Shown here in pieces: positions 1 through 12,900 of a stretch of 64,000 nucleotides of DNA. The stretch is taken from assembly GCA_005406025.1 (NCBI GenBank), contig BGZK01000186.1:1-64000 (forward strand), written 5' to 3'. Within the stretch, counting starts at the first letter, position 1, and each line of letters begins with the position of its first letter. The notes beneath the pieces were generated by a model. That model was not told the origin of the DNA. It was given only the letters and a program-made list of their open reading frames with translations, and searched no databases. The translations under genes were made by a program, and so were the position numbers. The DNA is from Eumeta japonica. Taxonomy: Eukaryota; Arthropoda; Insecta; Lepidoptera; Psychidae.

Positions 1-802
1 TGTAATGCGCAGGTTTAAAGCTCCCCGACTCTTCCTTCTTCTCCCCCGTTTGTCTATTTTACGCCATTGCGACGCTTTCGTGACTAATTTCACAGCGGCA
101 GAGTTTAGTGCGTTGTACTGTAAATTTTAATATCCTACATTAACTTCAAAATCGTAACACATAGCAATGTTATAAAACTTTTTTTGAAGAATTTAATTTC
201 CAGTTTCATATAAATACACCAGTTTCAGTCGTATCTCTAGGGTCATGTATTTCTGTTTGGCGCATGGATTCCTTGTCTAGGATTTCGTCTACATCACATG
301 GTGATCCAATAAAGTAAAGTAAACATATATCTTCTTTTATATCAAAAAAAAATATGACTGCCTAGACATTACCTCCACCTCATTATTTGCATATGGTACA
401 GGTATCACAATACGAAGTCATCTCATTTTTTTTTTTTGAACGGACCATTAGACGTTTTCATAGCGCCGCCCACAATGTTGCAGTGCGCGCGTCAAGGTTT
501 ATTTACGCCTCTGCTCGGGCATACTCGCCCACAACCTTTTTATTTCAGCCGGAAGATCTCGACTTTTAACGACCGTTGTGACCACAGCGGGACCGACGGC
601 TTAACGTGCGCTCCGAAGCACGAACAGCGTGGTTTAGTCCGGTTGAAGTTAAAAACTCATTAAGTTCACTTTCCCATGGTGAGGAACTTGTCCATTACGT
701 TCTGGTCTGAAGCTGACACTCTTGATCATTGTGCCACAATTACTTTCCGATGTTGTAGCTGCCCTATATTATTCACATCGATTGCGTTGGCACACCTTGC
801 AG
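1..802. other. Spred intron or upstream sequence
   Basis: No exon for the missing EVH1 start could be found here on either strand. The short frames at 436-663 and 676-802 show no family resemblance apart from the one running into exon a. Probably intron 5' of exon a. Confidence 0.5.
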
Positions 803-903
803 GTGGCGAGAGTAGTACAGACGAAAGCAGTTCCCGGCCTTCGCACGCACACGCACCCAACTACGAGTACTTCATATACGGAAAAAGGATCAGCGATCAG
901 ACG
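803..903 (+). CDS. Spred: Spred exon a (EVH1, N-terminal part)
   Basis: Acceptor TTGCAG before 803, donor GTCAGT after 903. It starts with two bases completing a Gly codon and ends in phase 0. It encodes a Ser/His/Pro-rich loop followed by [14 protein letters not shown], the strand that precedes VVLSC in Spred EVH1 domains. An upstream exon supplying the EVH1 start is required. Confidence 0.88.
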
Positions 904-3900
904 GTCAGTTGTCTTGTAATTTTTTGTGTATCTCAGCGGCAATATCTAACATGACATATACAGCTTAACAACGAAAAGCTAATTGCTGTATGACAAAGCT
1001 AGTCAAACAAGTTGTCTTCACAGGTAGATTCGGAGACAAGGAGTAGTAGCATTAATAGTTTAATATGGTTTTTTAAAATTTGTATAACCAAACGACTTTA
1101 TTCACATATGTGATAGCATAAGGTACGTACCACAAACTCAAATGGAGTTGTGCAGAAGCATGATGGCTGATCTGCACTAATCATTAGGCACAGACTTCCC
1201 TGCTATAGCCCTGACTGTTCTCAGTATATCTATCAAAATTCTGTTATCTTTCATACTGTTCATTGATTTCGTAATTTATTCCATGTTAATTTCATCAAAC
1301 ATCAATTCTTATCAGATTGATGTATGGATTGTTTTGTGCTTTATTAACACATGACATAAGTACTTCTGATTTGCCTGTAAATTGTTGAGAAATTTCTTGT
1401 CAATCAATTCTTGACTACAACTCTTTCATTGTTCCCTTTATACAGTTCTTGTTCTTCTATTTCTGTTGGCTGCTTAATATCACTTCACTGTTAGTTAGTA
1501 TTTGTGGACAGTGCTTGCTGCCATGCTTTTCTTCGACAACTACTTCACTCACCTGGTGATAAAATCGGTTTTATCTTTATTATTAACATTCGTTCTATCA
1601 CTCACTGTATACGCCTGTTTTGCTTCTTCTGCTAAAATTAATTGTTCGTTCAGATCTAGTCATTAATTCTTTCATAAGTAGGTGCATTTTAAAGTAGGGT
1701 TCATAATTCTTAGTAAGATGAAATTTTAGAAAATGTCCATGCGGTCGAATCAAATCTTATCATGGCCGGTTGCCCACATATAGTATAGAATGATAAACAG
1801 TATCGAGGAACAGAAGGATGTTGTTTTTAAATATGTTCTGGGAAATGTGATAACAGCTTAAAATATGAACAAATTAAAAAGCAATTTCAAATGTGCTCCT
1901 TTAACTTCCCTTACAGTTGTGCTAGATAAGTTGAAAATGTCAATGTCCAATGTAGACAGAATAAGGAGACTCGGTTAAGGCTGCAAGGCTTTTTCAAAAT
2001 TGACCACTCAAATATATGACAGACCGGCTAATGAGTATAGAAAGAGGCTCCTGAAAAGTTAAAAAAATAAAAATTAAAAAAAAACCTTCCCTTATCGATG
2101 ATAAAATTAAAATGCAGTGTATCTGAACAATGTTCTTGGCAAGTTCTACTTCCACACTACCGGTCATGATGTTGTGTTTTATGATGTCCAAAAAAACATA
2201 CTAAAGGCTGAGATTGTCAATAATTGTCTCATTTAGCATGATTGATACAAATGAAAATGGTAATGATTTAAAGGTCTATATTTGGGAAAGGGCTACGAAC
2301 TCACAGATTTACCTTAAATAGTGAACAAGGAAATGTTTTATAGATAAGGATTGTTGTGGGTAAAATAGTTTGTTTTGGCCCAATGTGGCTCATCGACATT
2401 ACAAGTTCAAAGTTACTGGTGTCTAGTTTCAAATGGAGGGTTTGCAAGTAAATGCAGTAATATTTCAAATACTTACCATTGCTTAAATCATTTTTTAGTC
2501 ACCAATGGATTAGGTTAGTTATGAGGGTAGCAATGAGATGTAGGAAAACAGTCATTAAAAATGTACTCATTAATTTGAGAAAAATTGTGTATGAAAGTGT
2601 TGCCTCGGAGAATATATTGTATATAATTTCATTAATTTGTTTATGTTGTTTAAAATTTGTTATTTATTTTAATTTTCTTTATTTATTACATATTCTGTGA
2701 CTTTGTGTCTACTATTAGGGACCCTAGTATTATCAGTTCTATTTTTAAATAGAACTTACATTTTTGCAGTAAATAAACTATACATAAATTTGTCATGTGA
2801 AAAAAAAAACTTAAATTTGCTCATATAAATTGGTTTTCAATGGTGATTATACATACATACATATATATATTAATTTATATTATATGACAGAAAACCAGCT
2901 TATCTATTTTATTATGTTTATATTTTATATTCCAAAGGTGGTGTTATCGTGCACTATAAAAAAGGATTTCCAGTACAACAAGGTGATGCCGACTTTTCAC
3001 CATTGGGTGACTGATGAAAAAAGGTTCGGGCTGACCTTTCAGACTGCTGCTGACGCTAGGGCGTTCGATAAGGGAGTCAGGACTGCGATTGAAGAGCTAC
3101 TGGACGGTGAGCGCAGATATTTGTTATTTGGGACTACATATATTAACACACATACGGACATTGACAATACAAGACTAACATAATTAAGATCTTTTGTCGT
3201 TATCTTCAAAATGAATTATTTTATCAAAGAAAGTTACATTTAAAATTGAAGAAAAGTTGGAGAGTTAGTAACATTCAGTCACAAATAAAATTGATGATTT
3301 GTGTCTCCTGATAAACAAATTGTATTTAGTAATACAGAAGTTTCTTGCATATTATCAGATTAATACTTTTTGAATTAAGTTGTGGGACAAACAAATTATA
3401 TTTAAATAAAATATAAAAATTAAGAAATTGTGGAAATGTGTCCGTCTGCGTGGACATGAAATGAATTGCCTTATTCATTTGCTGTCAGTCTCAATTCTAA
3501 ACCTGTTCCCGATTTTAATTCCGGTCCCACTATCCACTGACTTCAGCTCTATTCGTAATTCCGATTCCAGTCTTGCTTTTGATTCTAATGCCTTTTCAGC
3601 TCTGGATTGTTTATGTACTATTCCAGGGTATATTTTATTTTTATGCAATATTCATTACAACCCAAACTTTTAACAATAAGCAGAATTGAGTATGATTATT
3701 TTGAAATTATTTGTGAATACTTACAATAAGAGATTTGTGGGGGATGTAAATCTAACAGAACTTTTCAAAATACTTTCACTGATTTAGTCAAAATTGAAAT
3801 ATTGCCGTTCGGTTTGTGCTATAAATAATTATCGCAATTTAGAACTTGCATGTCGCAATTGGTACACAGAAGAAAGCTTTGGATGTCGAAGGACAGGCTT

Positions 3901-6900
3901 TTTAATATACAAAACTTTATAGTTATACACAAAATGAAAGTTTGTATACTGCAAGAGTAATGTATCATCGCCAGCTCTTACCTCTTACAGTGTTCATATT
4001 TGCTTTAACAAAAAGTATTTATTGTGTAGACATTAGATATTCTTGTGATAAATTCATCATCAATTCACTAGCAGCAAGTTGTACAATTACATCATGAAGT
4101 CTTAAAACAATGTTGGATTTAAAATATCAATATAAGTATTGTCAGATTGAACAATGGCACAAAAATGCACACTAGTTTTTGAACAAAATGTCAATTATAC
4201 AATATAATGTATACTTTTATAAAATATATTCAATTTTGTGTAATTTGTAAACGTGTAATTGTGTATTACATAGTAATGTAAAAATGATCAATTCTAAAAA
4301 TTACATTAAAAAATAGACGTGTAATATTAATTAGCTTATGGACATATGTTTGTTCCATGAATATAATGCAGAATAAATTCCAGCTTTTATATCAATCTCA
4401 CCCTATCACACCCTATCCCACTTTCAATTGTGACTTTGGTCCCTATTCTGCTTTTGATTCTGATCCCATTCCATTCTCAGTATCAGTTTCTGTTCCATTT
4501 CCATATTTTAATTTGAAGTGGTACAGAATCGAAGTGTGATCGATAAGAAAAATTCTAGAAAAAGTGCACAAAAATATATTTAGATTTCTCAATTTGCAAA
4601 AATAATTCGTATTACTAAGATTTCACAATTATAATGAAAAATGACTGACATATGAATAATTGATAAATGTCAACATGGAATGTGGTAGTGTTCTTTAGTT
4701 CATCTATCGCTTATTCACTGTATTAACATTATAGTGTTACAATTGTTGAACTTGAAAATATTCTGCAGCTCTAAACAACACAGATTGTGAGAATCCATAG
4801 GTTTTCATATTCATGCAATAATGCCTTAGCCCAAGGTACTATACTTTGCGAACGTCTACTTTGGCTTCATCAAAAGCGAGACTTATAAAGTACTTATTGC
4901 TACAAATTCTATATTAGAATGATGGGATGTTTCTGCTAGCAAAATTTCTTTCCCAAAATCTTGTGTCAACTTCGAATCATACCGAGAGTCTTTTTCTGCA
5001 GATTTTAGGACCGTAATCTAATAGGATTGTGATAGTATCATCAAAATAGCATTAATATTGTTGTCAATATAATGTTAATAATAAACAAAAAGTTGTCCGT
5101 GAACTAATTTATCTAATGTGTTTTTTTCTTTGCCTCCCCTCTACCGTATACTGGATTCCTACATGGTGAGTATATGATTTGAAGGATATGTCAACAGCTG
5201 AATGTGAAAGTACACCATTGTTATGCTAAGGTTTCATTAAAATCATAAAGATGCAAATAGTTTATCTTAGTAATTCTCAAAGATGGCCATGTCCTGGATC
5301 CTTCTTGGAACTAAACCTGATAATATTATTAAAACAAAATCTCTTATCATTAAATATGGATTTTCTTGTCATTTGGAAACTGTTTTGCTCAGTTTTGAGT
5401 TTTAAAATTCAAAATATAGTTGTTGTTTTCCCAAAAAATTCAATATGATTGATTAGGTTATGTGAGGAATGGGCTTGGCCATCCAAATCTTAATTCCCAA
5501 TAAGATTAAGTGTGTTATAACAATGATACTTAAAACATCCAGCATGTTCTTTGATGTTTATACAATTTTATTGTTGCAAAAATTTTCAACTTACAAATAA
5601 AAATACTCCTGACATGACGCATGCGTTAGAGTCTTAATGTTACTGTAGATTTTTTACATACCTATGAGTAGAATATTCTTTCAGATTGAGCTATGGATTT
5701 TCAAGTTCTTGGTACATGTTCATATTTGTTTGGATTTAAATATAAAAAATAACTCCATACTTCATTCTCTTTATTAATATTCATGTTTTCTCGAAACAGT
5801 ATTTTCATTGTTACGAAATAAGACTTAATCAAAATGTTGGTTATTTGGATTTTGAAATGGTATCCATTTCAGATAAATCTTTGTTTTATTATCAAGGTTA
5901 TTAAATTTCAGTTAGCTTATTTATGTAAATTCAACAACCAAGGGAAGTGACTGAGTAAACATCAATCAATTTACTAATTGGAATGCACTACCCACATTTG
6001 TTACTGTTCCGTTTTTTTTTATTTGTACAGAAAGTTACATATTTTAATTGTCATTTAAATTATGCCCCTTTAATCACCGATTTGACTTCATTCCCGTACA
6101 TACATTTCTGGAAGGAATCATGAACAATCAATGAAAAAAATATCTTCATTAGTTAGAGATTGTGATACCAGACATATAGAAAGCATTTATTCATTAACTG
6201 TATGAATTCACAAATGGCATGAAAGAGTTTGAGACAAAACCAATTTGGGCTACCTTTGGCATGATCTGTGCCCAGGCTGACAGAAGTGTGTTGTGATACA
6301 AAATGCCCAAACGTAAGTTAGGGTATAACGCCGATACAAAATGCTAAGTACACAGCATGAATGTTTAAATCTAAAATGTTTAAAAACATTATATGGTAAC
6401 ATTATTTAATGGATAGTGGCTAGCGCTGCATGAACTCGCAAAATTTAACTTAATTTTGCTCAAATGACGAGGAAAAGTATCTTTATTTTTCAACCAACAT
6501 TATTTTCCTTTTATTGTTTTTTTTGAACTACCTCATTGTAAGGTCTCGCTATAAATATATTTTTGTTACATTTTTTTTGTATGAAAATTCGAAATAGTAT
6601 ATTCCCATTAAATTTGCAGGTCTGGGTGGGGCGTGGCCATCGCTTGACGCGTACAAAAAACACCGCTCAGCGCCCCAAGACGACGACGAGGAGAACAACA
6701 TATTCGAGGTGAGCGAACGGGGACTTAACATTCCAGAATAATGGTAGTTTTACTATCTGATGTGTTAGTACTGGTCATTTATATGTCATGCCAAGAATTG
6801 ATGCGAATGAAAAAAGTGTCTATAATTGATATTTATTGTTAAAATCAATATTTTCGCTTATTCACTAGTACTATTATAAATTGAAATTTGTCATTGTCAT

Positions 6901-9900
6901 TTTGATATACATGTCTTAAAGAAATTATCAATTTAATGAAACAGTTAAATTGAATGGAACTATCAATTTGTTTACCAAATCCACAGAGTTTGTTTAAAAT
7001 CTTAACTAAGTAACTGTCGTTGATAACAACTGTGGGACTGTGTGATTACAAGGAGAGTAACGTGTTTATCAGACTACGTAACCTGAAGAAGGATAATAAC
7101 AACAGTGATAACTTGGTAAGATTTTCATCTATGTCTCTGGATTTCATAAACAAAATTAACAATAACATTAATAATAACATCGAACAATAATATACGTTAT
7201 GACATATATTCAATACATTATTTGTGTAGATGTAAATTTGTTTCTTTGTTGGGATTTGGAGTCGAAATGTATTGTGCGATTTGAGAATGTTAATTTCTTT
7301 CTTTAGAGCCATAATGTATTGTTTTGTTTGAATGGTTCGGACATGAATAGATTTACCTTAATCTCGCAAGGATCACTGATAAATTGATAGTATTTAAAAT
7401 TCAAGGTGACATGTAACGGGACCAAAAAAGTAAAAAAAAACTCGATGAATGAAGCATTGGCGAATAAGTTATTTAAGGTTTTAAACCTTATTAAATTTTA
7501 AAGATTAGGATCAATAGGATCAAGCTTAAGAAGATCTATAAGGCTTCAAAATAGTTTGTATTTTTGATAACACTCATAATTTAAAATGATAGCCACTAAA
7601 AATTTTACAGGGATGAATAAAAATAAAAATATTAAATGGTGTGTTGTTTAACTAGTATTCTAAAATCATGTTTAAGATTCTTAAATTATTAAGAATCAAC
7701 AAATTTTCTAATTTTCTGCAGTTTTATACCTAATTAGTAAATTGTTTATTCTATGAATTGGTGTAGAAACGGGCATTAAAGGGACTAGGCAAGCCTAGTC
7801 TTATTTCAGTTAAGAAGTGTTCTTTTTTTACACCTAGTTTGACTTTTTGGAATGTAATTTTGAAAGTTAAAAAATGTAATACACATGGAAACACTAAAGC
7901 ATATTTAATAGAGAAAAAAATTTATTGGCTAATTCTTAGAAAAAAAAAAAAACACGTAGTTTACACTTCAAATAAGTTTCATGACCATGTTATAAGTTAT
8001 TTAACAATGACCAAATTTTTTTTGGTAGTGGGTAAGATATGTATAATACTATATTTTCACTTTTTTCGATCGCTTTTGTCCTTTTGCTTTTTATAAAAAA
8101 AAAATGCTTATAACAGCGATTTCAGTACCGCCGCGTAGGCCTGTACTTCGGATTTCCTTCACAGTCGCCTCGGAGTACGGAATCTTGTGATGTGTAGGCA
8201 AAATGATGGACAGCGTTCCAATGTTCAGACGTGTTTATTGCAGCACGAGCTTCACAAGTGGCGGTCGGAGTACAACTGCGACGAATGCATCAATTCCGCT
8301 GCAATATATAGATGGCGCATTCGCCGGCATATATGAGCTGCATACATTAAAATAGAGGGGGCATGGCCATGATCTTTACATGTTTCACGTATGAGCGCCA
8401 TATGCGCTCGGTACACCAATTCGCGGTCGTACTTTATAGACCGCCGCGGTTTTCGGCCTCTCAATGGTCCCACCCGTCAAGGCACAATTTTATGTTCAAC
8501 TCATATTTACATCACAATGATTTCGTATTTATTATTAAATATGACTAACAATAAAAAACAAACAAGACAAGAAATTCCACTAAAACATAATAAATATACA
8601 CAAACAGGCAAAATAGATTAATATTATATAATGAACAATTCCTAACAACTAATCCTTACCTGGGTAATAATAAAACAACTATTTAAATTATTTGATTAAA
8701 ACACTCAAAAATACGATTAAACATAAAAAAGAATTCTTAATCTAAGTCCGTTTTTACCAATCAAATTAATACATTTATTTACACATTGTTCAATTTAACA
8801 CTAAGAGCGCGGCTGCCCGTAACAATATGTTAGAAAATCTGTAAAAGAAAGCGACTTTGCATGAGTTCACTGTTCAAAGCATAAATATTGCAAGTGATGT
8901 GTGATTCAATATTTCTCCATATTTCTTATGCATAAAGAAGGATATGGTATGCTGTCGAGCATATGCAGTCGGCGTACTCGCGAGATGTTCTCATTGATTG
9001 TTGCATTATAATGTTGTCCTCAATCAGAAAGTACCAAGTTCGATCCTGACCACAGGTGAATTGAAAAATGAGTTTTTAACTTGAGCCAAATCAAACCACT
9101 CATCCATATTACAAAGAGAATGTAAGCGATTGGTTCCAGAAGGTATCAATGCATTTGGCCAGCATGATCGACTTAAGATCCGAACTCCCCAGTCTCATAT
9201 AAAAAGTCTGGGAGAATATGCCTCGGCAGTGGTGTGATTAAAAACTTACCACTAATCTGTATTAGTTTTTTCAGAATCATGCCTTTTTGTGTACAATATT
9301 TTATATTTTGCTTAAATCCATATCTCATACATTTAACGAAATTCGTAACAGATGGTCAAACGGGGTAAGCGGATGATGAGTGGTCCATTTCAGAAACAGA
9401 AAGAAAGTAGGTGAGAAATTGAACATAAGCAGTCGGGTCCTCCTAACCATAAAACAACAGGCGGATCTGTGTTTGGTAAAAGATACAGAATGGAAAACAG
9501 GCAGATCTGTCTTTGCTATCAATCCTTGTGATATGTAACATATGTCTTTCTTTTCGCAGTGTCTGAACCTCCCGTCGGATTCGCGGTCCAGCTCCGAGAA
9601 CTCCACCGGCTCCCGCACTTGCCAGCACCAGCATCGGCAGCACGACGACATCACCCAGACGCCGATCCTGTCCGCCATCACTTTGCCCAGAAATAGGAGC
9701 CCTTTGAGCACAGGTGATTGAGCAATTTTTTTTATAGCATTTTAGAAGAGCAAACGACGAACTTGCGAGCCACCAAAGAGTAGGTGAGCATCGCTACCCA
9801 TGAACACTCACAGCTCCAAAGGAGTGACCAGAGTCTTGTTAGCTTCTTAAGTAGGATTATGATATCTGATGAGAAAAATTGATGGAGGAGGAATGGGTTA

Positions 9901-12900
9901 TTGGAACTCTCATTCGTGAATGAAAATCAACACCTGCAGCTGTTACTTCACGTCTGTATTCTGTGAGTATAGTATCTCATTGGTCGAGCCAGACCATTTT
10001 TGTGTTGCAGTTAAGTTGACCACAGCACGGCTCTGCCACTCTAGACGATGAAGACCTGATAATTGTAAAATATGATGTAATTAATACTTGTTTAATTTGA
10101 TAACATAATTTTATTTGGTGCTTAGCATAGAAATATTAATATTTGTAATTTGGCACAGTGAAATAATTAGCTTAGAAAATGTTTCTTTTCAATATCAAAG
10201 TCAAACTTAGCCAACATTATTCTTTGTTATTCATTGCTCAAATGGATTTTTTCTTTGATAAAACTATTATTTTGACTAAGATTATTTTGTTGAAGAATAA
10301 AGCTGTTGATATTTTACAGCTCCGTCGCAAGCGAGCAAAGAACTGATATTGAAACAGAAGATATCGGGGTCATGCAGCGAGGAACCAGACAAGATGATAT
10401 ATCTAGATGACTCTGTGGATGCCGACACCTATCCTTATGTAGATCTGACAGTGGTGAGTTCATATTCGATTGTAATCCTTATCTTAGTAATCTTATAAAA
10501 CTAAAAATATCTTAATTTGGATGTTTGACCATGATTGGATTTCTAATAATTTTTTATTCAGAAAAATAATTGCTTTTAATTGCAGCAGGTGCCAATTAGT
10601 TGTCTTATAAAGTTTTATTATGTCTAATTAAAAAGATACATTGCATATTACCACATAATTCATTTATGCACGGCAATAAATATTTCCTATAATGTAAGCT
10701 TATTGTCATCTAAGGAAATAAAATAAAAAAAATGTATGCATACATTATTTTTAATGAATAAATGATATAATTATTGATCGATGGAATGTGCAAATAGTAT
10801 TATTTACTACCAAAAAATAAAATTCTTATAAACTTTCATGTGAAAAATATTGAAAGGAAACCTTTTCGTGAGATGTTAATGCCTGCCTGTCTGTATATCT
10901 TTTTGTTCTTATTCTTATCAACTTGAAATTTGCTACAGTCGACATAATGGTTTTTTTTTGTGAACATTTTTTTTTTAATTTCATAGGTCAATTTAAAAAG
11001 TCACAGGTGCTTTATTTTATTTTATCTATATTATAAGAGAAAATCATTTAGAAAAAGTAGGGTAGGTATTCCAAAAAAAAATTCCGTTTTATATTGCATT
11101 CTATTTTGACTCCTATAAAAATATAAAATAAAGTATCATTGAAGTTTTTAACCCAAAAGATTAAAACATTTAGAAATGAAAGAGGTACATATTATCACCA
11201 GAGAGTTATATTTTCCAAACGAAATGAATTAAGAAATGTGTTCAATCTCTTTATTAATATATGACGTGTTCAGGTTCATGAATATACATATCCCCAAATG
11301 GGGAGTGGTGTAATCAGTTCGGAGAAGTCCTCGCCCAACACGAAACCCCCACCTCTGCTCAAACGGGATTCCGGTAAGAAGACTACCAAATGTGAACTAT
11401 TTCTGTCATAATCATTATCTAGCTCCGGCGCCTAGTATCAGATATGATAAGTCATAAACAAATCTTCATATGAAATTCATGGTGTTTATACAGTGCGTTA
11501 ATCAAACCAAATATATCAACAATTTGTGATTCTTGTCTTATTTACATATGTTTGTGTATGTGTATTGTGAATGTGAATTCATGTACATTTGAATGTTTGA
11601 CATTCAATCATGCTTGAATTTCCGAATAGGTTGTATTACAATTTTAAAAATAATAATTTTTGCAAAACAAAAAATTGTTAAATTAGATAGTATCCTTCTG
11701 CAACGGTATCAGCGTGGTTGAATATCCTGTTGTTTACACTCATTTTCATATAGAAAATTGGCATTTAACCCTATGTGTGTATAAACGGGAAGTGTTTTTG
11801 TGTATATTTACATTGGCACATTGTGTGATTACACAGGATCCCTTTCTTTTAGCGACAACGGGATTACGCAATGGATTTATTAATCCATTTAAGACGTTTG
11901 ACGCATCTTTACTCTCGTGTCAACAGGTTCGATAAAAAAACAACGCGCACCCACGCCACCGCCTCTGCCCGACAAGAAGCCGATGAAGCCGCCGGACACA
12001 TTCCAAGCGAGAGTCAAATGCAGGTACGTGCGCCGCGCTCCCCCGTCCCCGCTGGACGCCAGTGACGACTGCTGCGGGGGGAGGGGTCATATTAGCAGTA
12101 AAATAAGTACTGGTTTACCTTCAACATTTTCTTCAGTTGTCTAGGTTTGTTAATTACGATTTTGGGGTAAGAATCATGACCTCCTTACGACCCCCCCCTC
12201 CTCCAGAACGACAAAAGAGTCGGACAGTCATTTTTATTTTCACATACATTATCTTTTTCAGAACACTATAAGATGTTGACTACATTATGCTTTTGAGTTT
12301 TTCGACATAGACGATGTTATTGTAAAGATAACATGCATGGCAACCCCGACAATTTAAATGTCCAGGCACTGTCACGAGTGGTATTTGGAGAGCGCGAATA
12401 GAGCGGGCGCCTGCGAGTTCGCGCCCGACTGCTTTCGCTCTTGCATCGAGGCCGTCACCTGCATCAAATGTGCACAGGTGCGTGTGTGGGACCCTTAGAT
12501 GAAGCTGTGATAATTGCCGTGCATAAATAACTATGGTAGTAACATTGATAGGGATTGTAAGCGAGAGCTAGATCAGAAGTTGAACAGATAGCGAGACCGG
12601 AATCGTAATCGAGAACTTGATTCATGTAAAAAATTAAACAATTCATTCCATGTCCATACCGCCGGAGACGCGAGCGAATGCTAGTTACTAGATATTTTTG
12701 TATTCATTTAAATAAAAATTAATAATTGATAGTCTTTTTTTTCTGTACATAATAATACGACTATCGATAGCTGATAGAATCTATGGAGAGAGAAAAGGTC
12801 AAGAGCAGCCTTTAAGCTTTTATCGAAGAACAAGTAGTGGGACAGACCATTGATATTTCAGTTTGATTCAGGTGTCGATGATTCCAGTAAAAAACCGAAT

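Larger units (their letters stand above)
3107..6619 (+). other. Spred intron after exon b
   Basis: About 3.5 kb. It contains two blocks of a degenerate pyrimidine-rich minisatellite (3430-3640, 4390-4510). The rest is AT-rich with no recognisable gene. Confidence 0.7.
6709..9559 (+). other. Spred intron after exon c
   Basis: About 2.85 kb, holding a candidate solo LTR (8102-8482) and a tRNA-derived SINE (about 8990-9245). No other gene is seen. Confidence 0.7.

Noticed and set aside
436..800. Open frames upstream of Spred exon a as the missing EVH1 start
   Set aside because: No EVH1-like strand (the usual Arg-rich start and Trp-Pro-Leu region) appears, and no donor of phase 1 fits. Only the part from 803 on matches Spred.
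9325..9711. - strand 128-codon frame
   Set aside because: It is antisense to Spred exon d; open only because of the GC-rich coding exon beneath it.
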